A DNA stretch of 44,655 bases from Hydrogenophaga sp. (GTDB lineage: Bacteria > Pseudomonadota > Gammaproteobacteria > Burkholderiales > Burkholderiaceae_C), in assembly GCF_018780075.1 (NCBI RefSeq), contig NZ_JADMKB010000010.1:1-44655 (forward strand). Reading direction: 5' to 3'. The position numbers were made by a program, and so were the translations under genes. Shown here one piece after another: positions 20,198-27,934 of this stretch. Within the stretch, counting starts at the first letter, position 1; each line of letters starts with the position of its first letter. The notes under the pieces were generated by a model. It did no database searches. It was given only the letters and a program-made list of their open reading frames with translations, and was not told the DNA's origin.

Positions 20198-20746
20198 TCA
20201 GTTGTTGCGGCGCACGCGGAGCAGGAAATTGCGCACCAGCTGGCCGCCACCGTCCGCCTGGGCGGTCACGGTGACCAGAAAGTCCTCGTCGGCCGACGAG
20301 GTGTTGTCGTAACACTCGGGGAAGCCCTTGCACGACTGGGTGATCAGGCCGGTGGCGGTGTTGATCTTCAGGTTGCCCGTGAGCGCCCTGGCTGCGCTGT
20401 CCGAGGCGTTCACGCCCTCGACCTTGAACGAGTAGCTCAGGCTTTGGCCTTCGGGCGGCACCGCCGAGGTGTCGATCGCCCAGCGTGACTGGGTGGCGGT
20501 GTTCGCCGCATAAGCGGGGTTTTGTACGCCAAAGTCGGCTTCGGAGCCGGTGTAGAACGAACCGTCCGGCTTGAGTTTGTCCAGGGGGTGGTAGCTGTCG
20601 CTGTCGGCAAACCAGAGGTTGGCCAAGGCACCGCCCGTGGGTGCCGGACCGGTGTCGGCCGCATCGTCCGAGCCGCCCCCGCAACCCGCCAGGGCGGCCA
20701 CCAGAGAGAGTGACGCGAGAAGGTTCAGAGGGCCGGACATGCGCAT
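20198..20746 (-). CDS. putative lipoprotein, Ig/cadherin-like fold possible
   Basis: A 182-residue protein with a lipoprotein signal: LVAALAGC, acylated Cys about C22, followed by a flexible GGGSDD linker. The remainder (FGVQNPAYAANTATQSRWAI, LSYSFKVEGVN, ALTGNLKINTATGLIT, FLVTVTAQADGG) has the putative-Ig/cadherin-like pattern in which G-x-I-x-x-x-T-G-x-I/L is common. Two cysteines (SCKGFPEC) may form a disulfide. Function is unknown. ATG 20740 is an alternative start two codons in. Confidence 0.75.
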   Translation of the reverse strand: MRMSGPLNLLASLSLVAALAGCGGGSDDAADTGPAPTGGALANLWFADSDSYHPLDKLKPDGSFYTGSEADFGVQNPAYAANTATQSRWAIDTSAVPPEGQSLSYSFKVEGVNASDSAARALTGNLKINTATGLITQSCKGFPECYDNTSSADEDFLVTVTAQADGGGQLVRNFLLRVRRNN

Positions 20747-20837
20747 GGTGTGTGGGTGTGAAAAGAGGTGACCGGGCGATTATGGCTTCGCACCGGATGG
20801 GATGCTGGATCGGGTTTCAAACTGCTACATTGCGGCC

Positions 20838-22094
20838 ATGAACGACCTCGCCGGAAAACACATTGTCCTGGGCCTTTCGGGCGGCATCGCCTGCTACAAG
20901 GCGGCCGAATTCTGCCGCTCGCTGATCAAGGCCGGGGCCACCGTGCAGGTCGTCATGACCGACGCCGCCACGCAGTTCATCACCCCGGTGACCATGCAGG
21001 CCCTGTCGGGTCGCCCGGTGTTCAGTTCCCAGTGGGACGAGCGCACCTCGGGTGGGGTGGACAACAACATGGCGCACATCAACCTCAGCCGGGAGGCCGA
21101 CGCCATCGTCGTGGCGCCCGCCAGCGCCGACTTCATGGCCAAGCTGTTGCACGGCCGGGCCGACGAGCTGCTCAGCCTCATGTGCCTCGCGCGCCCGATC
21201 GACACGGTGCCGCTGATCCTGGCACCCGCGATGAACCGCGAGATGTGGGCGCACCCGGCCACGGTGCGCAACGTGGCGCAGCTGCGCGCGGACGGCACGA
21301 CGGTGCTGGACGTGGGCGCGGGCGACCAGGCCTGTGGCGAAACCGGTGACGGGCGCATGCTTGAGCCCGATGAGCTGTTGTATGAGGTGGTGCGCTTCTT
21401 CACGCCCAAGGTGCTGGCCGGTCAGCAGGTGCTGGTGAGCGCCGGCCCGACCTTCGAGGCCATCGACCCGGTGCGTGGGCTCACCAACCTGTCCAGCGGC
21501 AAGATGGGCTTTGCCATCGCGCGCGCGGCGCACGAAGCCGGTGCCCATGTGACGCTGGTGGCCGGCCCCGTGAGCCTGGCCACGCCGCGGGGTGTGGGGC
21601 GCATCAATGTGAAGTCGGCGCTGAACATGCAGAAGACGCTCAATGTGTTGAGCCAGACAGCCACGGTGTTTGTGTCGGCCGCCGCCGTGGCCGACTGGCG
21701 CCCGGCCGAGATGGCGGTGCAGAAGATCAAGAAAGACGGTTCGGGCCATGTGCCGACGCTGTCGTTCGTGGAGAACCCCGACATCCTCGCCGGCATCGCA
21801 ATGAGCCCGCGCGCGCTCAACCAGACCCTGTATTGCGTGGGCTTTGCGGCGGAGAGCGAGGACCTGCTGGCCCACGCCCAGGCCAAGCGGCTGCGCAAAG
21901 GCGTGCCGCTGCTGGTGGGCAACATCGGCCCCGACACCTTCGGGCAGGACGACAACGCCTTGCTGCTGGTCGACGAACAGGGCAACACCGAGCTGCCCCG
22001 GGCCTCCAAGCTGTCGCTGGCCCGGCAGCTGGTGGCCGAGATCGCGCGGCGCCTGCCTGTTTCCGCCGCCGCAGAGCCCGCCAAAGCGCCCTGA
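20838..22094 (+). CDS. coaBC: bifunctional phosphopantothenoylcysteine decarboxylase/phosphopantothenate-cysteine ligase
   Basis: A 418-residue coenzyme A biosynthesis enzyme. The N-terminal FMN-dependent decarboxylase half (CoaC, about 1-190) shows GLSGGIACYKAAE, NNMAHINLS with the catalytic His, APAMNREMW and ACGETGDGRM. The C-terminal ligase half (CoaB) shows SAGPTFEAIDPVRGLTN, SSGKMGFAIARAAH, AAAVADWRPAE and KIKKDG. The start ATG 20838 (MNDLAGKHIV) follows a spacer with no obvious ribosome site. The upstream frame to 20802 adds a non-family extension. Dut, the frequent neighbour, is absent. Confidence 0.96.
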   Translation: MNDLAGKHIVLGLSGGIACYKAAEFCRSLIKAGATVQVVMTDAATQFITPVTMQALSGRPVFSSQWDERTSGGVDNNMAHINLSREADAIVVAPASADFMAKLLHGRADELLSLMCLARPIDTVPLILAPAMNREMWAHPATVRNVAQLRADGTTVLDVGAGDQACGETGDGRMLEPDELLYEVVRFFTPKVLAGQQVLVSAGPTFEAIDPVRGLTNLSSGKMGFAIARAAHEAGAHVTLVAGPVSLATPRGVGRINVKSALNMQKTLNVLSQTATVFVSAAAVADWRPAEMAVQKIKKDGSGHVPTLSFVENPDILAGIAMSPRALNQTLYCVGFAAESEDLLAHAQAKRLRKGVPLLVGNIGPDTFGQDDNALLLVDEQGNTELPRASKLSLARQLVAEIARRLPVSAAAEPAKAP

Positions 22095-22137
22095 CATCGG
22101 GGTTGCGGGTGCCTTGTGTGCCCCGGAAGGCGGTCGT

Positions 22138-22175
22138 ATCATCCAACAATAATTGCATGCTTATTGTTGGATGAT
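22138..22175. promoter_or_regulatory. perfect 15-bp inverted repeat before the metallo-hydrolase ribosome site
   Basis: ATCATCCAACAATAA (22138-22152) and its exact reverse complement (22161-22175) are separated by TTGCATGC. The element is AT-rich in a GC-rich region, has no U-tract, and ends one base before AAGGAG (22177-22182) of the next gene. It reads as an operator for a dimeric regulator, or as an RNA hairpin hiding the ribosome site. Confidence 0.75.
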
Positions 22176-22187
22176 CAAGGAGACACC

Positions 22188-23261
22188 ATGAACCGCCCCA
22201 ACATTGCCCGCCCGGCTGCCGCCGTAAGCGCATCCCCCCTGGACTCCGCCTGGTCGCGCCGCCGCTGGCTGCGCGGGGCGGCGGGCCTGGGTGCCAGCGG
22301 CATCGGCCTGGCGCTGGTGCCCGAGGTGCGCTTGTTCGCCCAGCAGGTTCAGGAGTTCATTGAAGGGCCACCGGTGCCGGACGTGAAACCCGAACAGCTC
22401 TCGCCCCATGTCTGGATGGTCTATGCGAAAGAGGGTTTTCCAACGCAGGAGAACCAGGGCCTCATGGCCAGCATCATTTTCGTGGTCACGCAAAAGGGCG
22501 TGGTGGTGCTGGACAGCGGCGCCTCGCTGCAGATCGGCCAGATGGCGATCCGCATGATCAAGACGGTGACGCCCCAGCCGGTCATCGCGGTCTTCAACAG
22601 CCACTACCACGGTGACCATTGGCTGGGCAACCAGGCCTTCGCCGATGCCTACGGCAAGGACCTGCCCATCCACTCGCTGGCGTTCACGCGCGAGCAGATC
22701 GCCGGCCATGAAGGCAACCTCTGGCGCAGCCTGATGGAGCGCTGGACCAACCAGGCCACGCTGGGCACCAAGGTGGTCGCGCCCAACCAGACGGTGGAGC
22801 ACGGGCAGGTGTTCGACTATGGCGACGTGCAGATCAAGCTGCATCACCATGGCAAGGCGCACACGCCTTCAGACCTGTGTTGCGAGGTGGTGCAGGACAA
22901 GCTCACCTACGTCGGCGACGTTGCGATGGAGAACCGCATCGCCAACATCGACGACGGCTCTTACCCCGGCACGTTCAAGTACTACGACGCGCTCAAAAAA
23001 GCGGCTGGCGACCAGCTCTGGGTGCCAGGGCATGGTCGCGGCAGCAAGGACCTGCTGGACACCTACGGCACGTTCATGAAGGGCATCTGGGAACCCTGCG
23101 TGCAGGCGGTGAAAGACGGCATCCCGCTCGATGGTGCGAAGACCCTGGTGATGAAAGACCCCCGCGTCGCCAGCCGCGCCAGGACCATGGCCGGATTCGA
23201 CAGCAACATCGGCAAGTACACCAGCCTGGCCTACCTGGAAGCCGAGAAGGATGCTTTCTAG
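22188..23261 (+). CDS. Tat-exported metallo-beta-lactamase-fold hydrolase
   Basis: A 357-residue enzyme. The N-terminus carries a twin-arginine-type signal (SRRRWLRGAAGLGASGIGLAL), pointing to export of the folded metalloprotein. The MBL metal site is NSHYHGDHW (HxHxDH), with further ligand histidines in HHHGKAHTPSD and VPGHGRG and the aspartate in VGDVAMEN. The substrate is unknown. It resembles MBL proteins found with quinoprotein or sulfur systems, but no such partner lies here. ATG 22188 has AAGGAG five bases upstream, preceded by the perfect inverted repeat. The stop TAG shares the CTAG palindrome with the convergent regulator's stop. Confidence 0.88.
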   Translation: MNRPNIARPAAAVSASPLDSAWSRRRWLRGAAGLGASGIGLALVPEVRLFAQQVQEFIEGPPVPDVKPEQLSPHVWMVYAKEGFPTQENQGLMASIIFVVTQKGVVVLDSGASLQIGQMAIRMIKTVTPQPVIAVFNSHYHGDHWLGNQAFADAYGKDLPIHSLAFTREQIAGHEGNLWRSLMERWTNQATLGTKVVAPNQTVEHGQVFDYGDVQIKLHHHGKAHTPSDLCCEVVQDKLTYVGDVAMENRIANIDDGSYPGTFKYYDALKKAAGDQLWVPGHGRGSKDLLDTYGTFMKGIWEPCVQAVKDGIPLDGAKTLVMKDPRVASRARTMAGFDSNIGKYTSLAYLEAEKDAF

Positions 23262-24388
23262 GCCCTCCACCAGGGGAGCAAGCGCTTCATGGCGGCCACT
23301 TCCCCGCTGTGGTCAGCGGCATAGCCGGGCAGGTGGCTGAGGTGCGATTGCCAGCGCGCGCTGCGCAGCAGGGTCAGCAGCCGCTGCACGGCCGGTTGTT
23401 CCAGGGCAGACTTCAAACACACCAGCAGGTAACGTTCTTCGGTCAGCGGCACAAAGCCCAGGCCCTGGTTGCGCGCGGCGTATTCGGTGCCCAGCCCCAC
23501 GTCGGCGTCGCCGCTGGCCACCGCGTGCGCCACCGCCGCATGCGATGACTCCACGCGGTCGAACCCCTGAATGGCCTTGTGGTCGAGACCGCGCTGGGTC
23601 AGCAGTTCTTCGAGCAGCAACCGGGTGCCGGTGCCGCGCGCCCGGTTGACGAAACGCGCGCTGAGTTGCGCCACGTCTTCCATGTCGCGCAGCCGCAATG
23701 GGTTGCCGGGCGCGACCATCAGGCCTTGTGAGCGCCGGGCAAAACCGACGATCTTGTGGGTGCCGGGCCTGAGCAGCGGGCGGTAGGTGCGGGCGCTCAG
23801 GCTGCTCGCGTCGGCAAAGGGCTGGGTGTGAAAACCGGCCAGCAGGCATCGGCCTTCGTTGAGCGCCCGGATCGCGTCCACGCTGCCGGTGAAGCGGATG
23901 TCGAGGTGCAGGCGCTGGTCTTCGGTCGGGGTGGAGGGCAGCCCGGCGGCGAGTTCCTGCAGCTCGATCAGGGCGTGGTCGTGACTGGCGTAGAGCGTGA
24001 GCAGCTCGCTGCCAGGGCCGGGCGTGGTGGTCTCGAAGGCGCGTGAGAAGGCGCGCTCCAGCTCGGCGCGCAAGGCCTCCACCTGCGGGCCCAGTCGCGC
24101 CTGGGCCAGGCGCTCGGCCATCAGCAGGCGCTGGCCAAAGGGCGACAGCTGCGCCGCCTGACCCCGCTCCCACACGATCAGCTCGTGGCCGAGCTGGGTC
24201 TCCCATTCCTTGAGCTGGCCCCACACGTGGCGGTACGACAGACCCAGCTGACGCGCCGCGGCCGAAATCGACCCGTGCGCGCGCACCGCCTGCAGCACGT
24301 CCATCATGGTGTTGCGCAGCAGGGCCGGGCCGTTGGGCCGTTCGGGTCGCTCGGCGCTGAGCGAGTAGGACATCTCGATGCGTCTCAT
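23258..24388 (-). CDS. HTH (ModE-like) regulator fused to molybdate/tungstate-binding-like PBP domain
   Basis: A 376-residue cytoplasmic regulator. The N-terminal winged HTH is ModE/LysR-like (LQAVRAHGSISAAARQLGLS, YRHVWGQLKEWETQLG). The C-terminal part (about 125-376) is the PBP_like domain of the COG1910 type, with LDIRFTGSVDAIRALNEGRC, LMVAPGNPLRL and RFVNRARGTGTRLLLEEL. Divergence from tupBCA suggests it senses tungstate or molybdate and controls that transporter. This is established context for the family only in part, and otherwise inference. The start could also be ATG 24373. A 30-bp dyad lies in the shared promoter region. Confidence 0.85.
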   Translation of the reverse strand: MRRIEMSYSLSAERPERPNGPALLRNTMMDVLQAVRAHGSISAAARQLGLSYRHVWGQLKEWETQLGHELIVWERGQAAQLSPFGQRLLMAERLAQARLGPQVEALRAELERAFSRAFETTTPGPGSELLTLYASHDHALIELQELAAGLPSTPTEDQRLHLDIRFTGSVDAIRALNEGRCLLAGFHTQPFADASSLSARTYRPLLRPGTHKIVGFARRSQGLMVAPGNPLRLRDMEDVAQLSARFVNRARGTGTRLLLEELLTQRGLDHKAIQGFDRVESSHAAVAHAVASGDADVGLGTEYAARNQGLGFVPLTEERYLLVCLKSALEQPAVQRLLTLLRSARWQSHLSHLPGYAADHSGEVAAMKRLLPWWRA

Positions 24389-24425
24389 GGGCGGCAAGTG
24401 TGCCTCAGCCCCGCGAGGGCCTGGG

Positions 24426-24455
24426 TCGGTACCTATGCACAGCGCTTCATACCGA
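24426..24455. promoter_or_regulatory. dyad operator candidate between regulator and tupB
   Basis: TCGGTA (24426-24431) is mirrored by TACCGA (24450-24455), an 18-base spacer apart, with weaker inner symmetry (TATG/CATA). It lies in the 119-base divergent spacer, about 40 bases from the regulator start. It is a reasonable binding site for the ModE-like HTH protein, though unproven. Confidence 0.4.
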
Positions 24456-24507
24456 GTTGCCACGTACTCTCAAACCCAGCTTGTGCGCTTATGCTGCGGC
24501 GCAACGT

Positions 24508-25236
24508 ATGAACACCTTCACCGACAGCGCCTCCACCGCGCTGCAACTCATCCTCGACGGCGACGCCGCGCTCTGGGCCATCGTGTCGCGCTCGCTCGCC
24601 GTGAGCGCCACCGCCTGCCTGCTGGCCTGCAGCATCGGCCTGCTGCTCGGCGCCTGGCTGGCCGTGGCTCGTTTCCCCGGCCGCTCGGTGGCGCTCACGC
24701 TGCTCAACACCTTCCTGGCCATTCCTTCGGTGGTGGTGGGGCTGGTGATCTACCTGCTGCTGTCGCGCTCGGGCCCGCTGGGGTTTCTGGGCTGGCTGTT
24801 CAGCTTTCAGGCCATGGTGCTGGCGCAGGCGATCCTGGTGCTGCCGCTGGTGACCGCGCTCACGCGCCAGGTGGTGGAAGACACCGACCGCGACCACGGC
24901 GAGCAGCTCAGTTCGCTGGGCGCGGACATGTGCCTGCGCAGCCTGCTCATGGCCTGGGACGAGCGTTACGCGCTGCTCACCGTGCTGATCACCGCGTTCG
25001 GCCGCGCCGTCTCGGAGGTGGGCGCGGTGATGATCGTGGGGGGCAACATTGAGGGCTTCACCCGCGTCATGACCACCGCCATCGCGCTGGAAACCAGCAA
25101 GGGCGACCTGCCGCTGGCCCTGGGCCTGGGCCTGGTCTTGCTGGGGGTGGTGCTGCTGCTCAACAGCGCGGTGGCGCTGCTGCGCCGCTGGCGCGAACAC
25201 CTCGACGGTGGTGACCTGCGGATGGCCACCACATGA
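24508..25236 (+). CDS. tupB: tungstate ABC transporter permease
   Basis: A 242-residue inner-membrane permease of the TupB/WtpB type. Hydrophobic segments recur (for example TACLLACSIGLLLGAWLAV, NTFLAIPSVVVGLVIYLLL, GLVLLGVVLLLNSAVAL). The ABC-permease EAA-like loop is EQLSSLGADMCLRSLL, and AVSEVGAVMIVGGNIEGFTRVMTTAI is strongly TupB-like. ATG 24508 is used; the open frame extends upstream through the promoter region. It overlaps the ATPase gene by four bases. Specificity for tungstate over molybdate rests on homology to TupABC and on the TupA gene two positions on. Confidence 0.88.
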   Translation: MNTFTDSASTALQLILDGDAALWAIVSRSLAVSATACLLACSIGLLLGAWLAVARFPGRSVALTLLNTFLAIPSVVVGLVIYLLLSRSGPLGFLGWLFSFQAMVLAQAILVLPLVTALTRQVVEDTDRDHGEQLSSLGADMCLRSLLMAWDERYALLTVLITAFGRAVSEVGAVMIVGGNIEGFTRVMTTAIALETSKGDLPLALGLGLVLLGVVLLLNSAVALLRRWREHLDGGDLRMATT

Positions 25237-26015
25237 GGATCGAGCAACCCGGTGTCGGTCCAACCGCCAGCGCCATCGACCGCAAGCCGGTCGTGCTCAC
25301 GCTGACGGGCGTGCACGTGAGCCTGGGCCCAGCCGCGCAGGTGGAGGCGCTGCGCCAGATCACCCTGTCCATCCAGGCGGGCGAGCGAGTGGCGCTGGTG
25401 GGCCCCAACGGCTGCGGCAAGAGCACCTTGTTGCGCGCGCTGCATGGCCTGCTGCCCATCGCTTCGGGCGAGCGGCGGGTGCCGCAGGCCTCGCGCATCG
25501 CCATGCTCTTTCAACGCCCGCACATGCTGCGCATGTCGGTGCGGCGCAACCTGCAGCTCGGCCTGTGGCTCAGCGGCGTGCCGTGGCGCCAGACGAGCGA
25601 ACGCGCTCAGCAGGCGCTGGCCCGCGTGGACCTGCTTCACCTGGCGGAGCGCAACGGTCGCGCGCTCTCGGGCGGGCAGCAGCAGCGCGTGGCACTGGCA
25701 CGCGCCTGGGCGCTGCAGCCCGACGTGTGGCTGCTCGACGAGCCCACCGCCAGCCTCGACCCACACGCCAAGCGCGATGTGGAGGCACTGATCGCCGAAT
25801 TTAGCGACGAGGTGCCCGCGCCACACCGCTTGCCGCCCACGCTGGTGTTCGCGAGCCACAACCTCGGTCAGGTCAAACGCCTGGCCAGCCGCGTCGTCTA
25901 CCTGGAGCAGGGGCGTCTGCTGGCCGACCTGCCCGTGAGCGATTTTTTCAACCACGCTTTCCTGGAGGCGCACTGTCCCCAGGCCCACCTGTTCGTCAAA
26001 GGAGAAACCGCATGA
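25233..26015 (+). CDS. tupC: tungstate ABC transporter ATP-binding protein
   Basis: A 260-residue ABC ATPase. Walker A is GPNGCGKST, the Q-loop region is AMLFQRPHMLRMSV, the signature is LSGGQQQRVALARAWAL, Walker B is VWLLDEPTASLDPH and the switch histidine is in VFASHNLGQVKRLA. There is no C-terminal TOBE domain, unlike ModC. It overlaps tupB upstream and tupA downstream by four bases each (ATGA), so the three are one operon. Repeat copy C begins nine bases after its stop. Confidence 0.92.
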   Translation: MRIEQPGVGPTASAIDRKPVVLTLTGVHVSLGPAAQVEALRQITLSIQAGERVALVGPNGCGKSTLLRALHGLLPIASGERRVPQASRIAMLFQRPHMLRMSVRRNLQLGLWLSGVPWRQTSERAQQALARVDLLHLAERNGRALSGGQQQRVALARAWALQPDVWLLDEPTASLDPHAKRDVEALIAEFSDEVPAPHRLPPTLVFASHNLGQVKRLASRVVYLEQGRLLADLPVSDFFNHAFLEAHCPQAHLFVKGETA

Positions 26016-26953
26016 AGAATGAACACCCCCGCCGCGCTGCGCGCGACCCCCTGAAGGGGGCGATGCGATGTGGCCCGGCGAAGCCGGTTCCACCGCATCT
26101 CTGGTGGTCACCCCTTCGCGCCTGCAGTTGGATCGGTCGGCTTTCTGGCCGCGCTGTGCGCGATGGTGCCCTCTGTGTTGCCGTCGGCCTGCTGCTCAGC
26201 ACCTCTGCGCTGGCACAAAGCAGCATCGTCGTGGCGTCCACCACGTCCACCGAACAATCGGGCCTGTTCAGCCACCTGCTGCCCGAGTTCAAGAAGACCA
26301 GCGGCATCGACGTGAAGGTCGTGGCGCTGGGCACCGGTCAGGCCATCGACATGGCCCGCCGGGGCGACGCCGACGTGCTGTTCGTGCACGACAAGGTGGC
26401 CGAAGAGAAGTTTGTCGCCGACGGCTTCTCGGGTAAGCGCCAGGAGGTCATGTACAACGACTTCGTGCTGATCGGCCCCAAGGCCGACCCGGCCGCCACC
26501 AAAGGCAGCGACATCGTGGGCGCGCTCAAGAAGGTCGCCACGGCCAACGCGCCCTTCATCTCGCGCGGCGACAAGAGCGGCACGCACGCGGCCGAGCTGC
26601 GTTTCTGGAAGATGACCGACACCGACGCCAACAAGGGCAGCGGCTACAAGGAATGCGGCTGCGGCATGGGCCCGGCCCTGAACATCGGCGCCAGCAGCGG
26701 TGCCTATGTGCTGGCCGACCGCGGCACCTGGCTCAACTTCAAGAACCGCGCCGACATGGTGGTGCTGGTCGAGGGCGACAAACGTCTGTTCAACCAGTAC
26801 GGCGTGATGCTCGTGAGCGCGGCCAAACACCCGCAGGTGAAAACCGCCGAAGGCCAGAAGTTCGTGGACTGGGTCACCGGCGCCGCCGGCCAGAAGGTGA
26901 TTGCCGACTACAAGATCGGCGGCGAACAGCTGTTTTTCCCGAACGCCAAATAG
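26012..26953 (+). CDS. tupA: tungstate-binding protein with repeat-derived signal-peptide extension
   Basis: A 313-residue periplasmic receptor. The mature part begins after SALA (about residue 68) with QSSIVVASTTSTEQSGL, the TupA motif whose TTST and SGL contact the oxyanion. Further blocks are VVALGTGQAIDMARRGDADV, SRGDKSGTHAAELRFW and MGPALNIGASSGAYVLADRG. The hydrophobic core of the signal peptide is GALCVAVGLLL at about 53-63. The preceding N-region is unusually long (about 50 residues), and residues 5-32 are encoded by repeat copy C. The ATG at 26012 overlaps the tupC stop, so it is likely used. An internal ATG at 26063 would shorten the N-region. Confidence 0.9.
   Translation: MKNEHPRRAARDPLKGAMRCGPAKPVPPHLWWSPLRACSWIGRLSGRAVRDGALCVAVGLLLSTSALAQSSIVVASTTSTEQSGLFSHLLPEFKKTSGIDVKVVALGTGQAIDMARRGDADVLFVHDKVAEEKFVADGFSGKRQEVMYNDFVLIGPKADPAATKGSDIVGALKKVATANAPFISRGDKSGTHAAELRFWKMTDTDANKGSGYKECGCGMGPALNIGASSGAYVLADRGTWLNFKNRADMVVLVEGDKRLFNQYGVMLVSAAKHPQVKTAEGQKFVDWVTGAAGQKVIADYKIGGEQLFFPNAK
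26024..26106 (+). repeat. dispersed structured repeat, copy C, inside the tupA coding region
   Basis: Plus-strand order: CCCCCGCCGCGCTGCGCGCG, then CCCCCTGAAGGGGG, then GATGCGATGTGG/CCACCGCATC enclosing GGCCCGGCGAAGCCGG. Here the outer stem has changed to GATGCG/CGCATC, again paired. It is the only copy on the plus strand and follows the plus-strand tupC stop, keeping the same polarity to the upstream gene as the others. Confidence 0.85.
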
Positions 26954-26970
26954 GGTCCCCAACCAGGGGC

Positions 26971-27064
26971 GACAAGGGTCCGGCTTCGCCGGCCCAAGGC
27001 GCCGTCCCCCTCCAAGCCGAAGGCGCCAGAGAGGGGGAAGCCGCGAAGCGGCGCAGGGGGTGTT
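26971..27064 (-). repeat. dispersed structured repeat, copy D
   Basis: Minus-strand order: CACCCCCTGCGCCGCTTCGCG, a longer hairpin CCCCCTCT...GGAGGGGG with an extra GGCGCCTTCGGC insert, then GGGCCGGCGAAGCCGGACCC. It is the longest and most diverged copy. It starts three bases after the stop of the AraC-type regulator gene and fills the convergent spacer to tupA. Confidence 0.8.
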
Positions 27065-27067
27065 TCA

Positions 27068-27808
27068 TCACATGCCTCTGTAGGCCGAGGGCGTGAGGCC
27101 CACCGATTTGCGGAACTGGCGTGTGAACGAGGCCTGGTCCGCGTACCCACACGCCAGGGCGACTTCGCTGATCGGCTCACGCGAATGGCGCAGCAGATCG
27201 CACGCCCGCTCGATGCGCGCGCGCAGCACATACTGCCCCGCCGTCACGCCAAACAGGCCGCGGATGCGCTGGTCCAGCTGAAACACCGACAGCCCGGCCA
27301 GGGCGGCGAGTTCTTCCAGCGGCAGCGGTGAGTCCAGGTGCCGCGCGACGTGCTCGATGGCGCGCGACACCGCGGCGGCCTCGTTCGTTGAGCCCATGTG
27401 CTGCTGGATGTCGCGCGACAGACCTGCCAGCCCGACGATGTGCCCTTGTGGGTCGGTGACCGCGACCTTCCAGGTGAGGCACCAGCCCGGTTGCCGGTTG
27501 CCGTACAGGTGCAGCTCCAGCTGACCGCTGATGGCGGGGCCGCCTTGCAGGATGCGCTGGTCCTGCTGCGAAAACCCGGAGCCCAGCGGCAGCGGGAACA
27601 CCTGCTCCGCCGTCTGGCCGATCAGCTCCGCCTTGTGCTCAAAGCCGCAGCGGCCGACCAGGGTCTGGTTGACCGCGGTGTAGCGCCCCTGCGTGTCCTT
27701 CAGGAAAAACACGGTGTCGGGCACGTGGTCGAACAGCAGGTCGCCCCGGAACCAACCGTGGGCGATCAGCAGCCCTGGCGACAGGGGTGATGGCAGAGAA
27801 ACATCCAT
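27068..27808 (-). CDS. AraC-family regulator with N-terminal PAS domain
   Basis: A 246-residue transcription factor. The N-terminal PAS fold (about 20-130) shows HVPDTVFFLKDTQGRYTAVN, CGFEHKAELIGQ and ITD-like VTDPQGHIVGLAGLSRDI. The C-terminal AraC double HTH (about 150-246) shows LEELAALAGLSVFQLDQRIRG and ISEVALACGYADQASFTRQFR followed by GLTPSAYR. It is divergent from the hydroxyproline cluster 126 bases away and is the likely activator. In pseudomonads the equivalent regulator is also AraC-type. ATG 27808 (MDVSLPSPLS) is chosen over an open frame running to 27883. The PAS ligand is unknown. Confidence 0.88.
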   Translation of the reverse strand: MDVSLPSPLSPGLLIAHGWFRGDLLFDHVPDTVFFLKDTQGRYTAVNQTLVGRCGFEHKAELIGQTAEQVFPLPLGSGFSQQDQRILQGGPAISGQLELHLYGNRQPGWCLTWKVAVTDPQGHIVGLAGLSRDIQQHMGSTNEAAAVSRAIEHVARHLDSPLPLEELAALAGLSVFQLDQRIRGLFGVTAGQYVLRARIERACDLLRHSREPISEVALACGYADQASFTRQFRKSVGLTPSAYRGM

Positions 27809-27934
27809 GGCGTTGGGCTCACGACCTTTTGTGCAATTTCCCCAGCCGGCACCCCACTTTCCGACAAGACGCGGAGCGCCCAAGCTGCGAGACTGGCGGC
27901 AGCTTAACAGTCACTTCAACGGAGCACCCGACCC

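Noticed and set aside
22138..22175. Intrinsic terminator for coaBC
   Set aside because: The hairpin is AT-rich, lacks a U-tract and lies directly before the next gene's ribosome site, so regulation of that gene is more likely.
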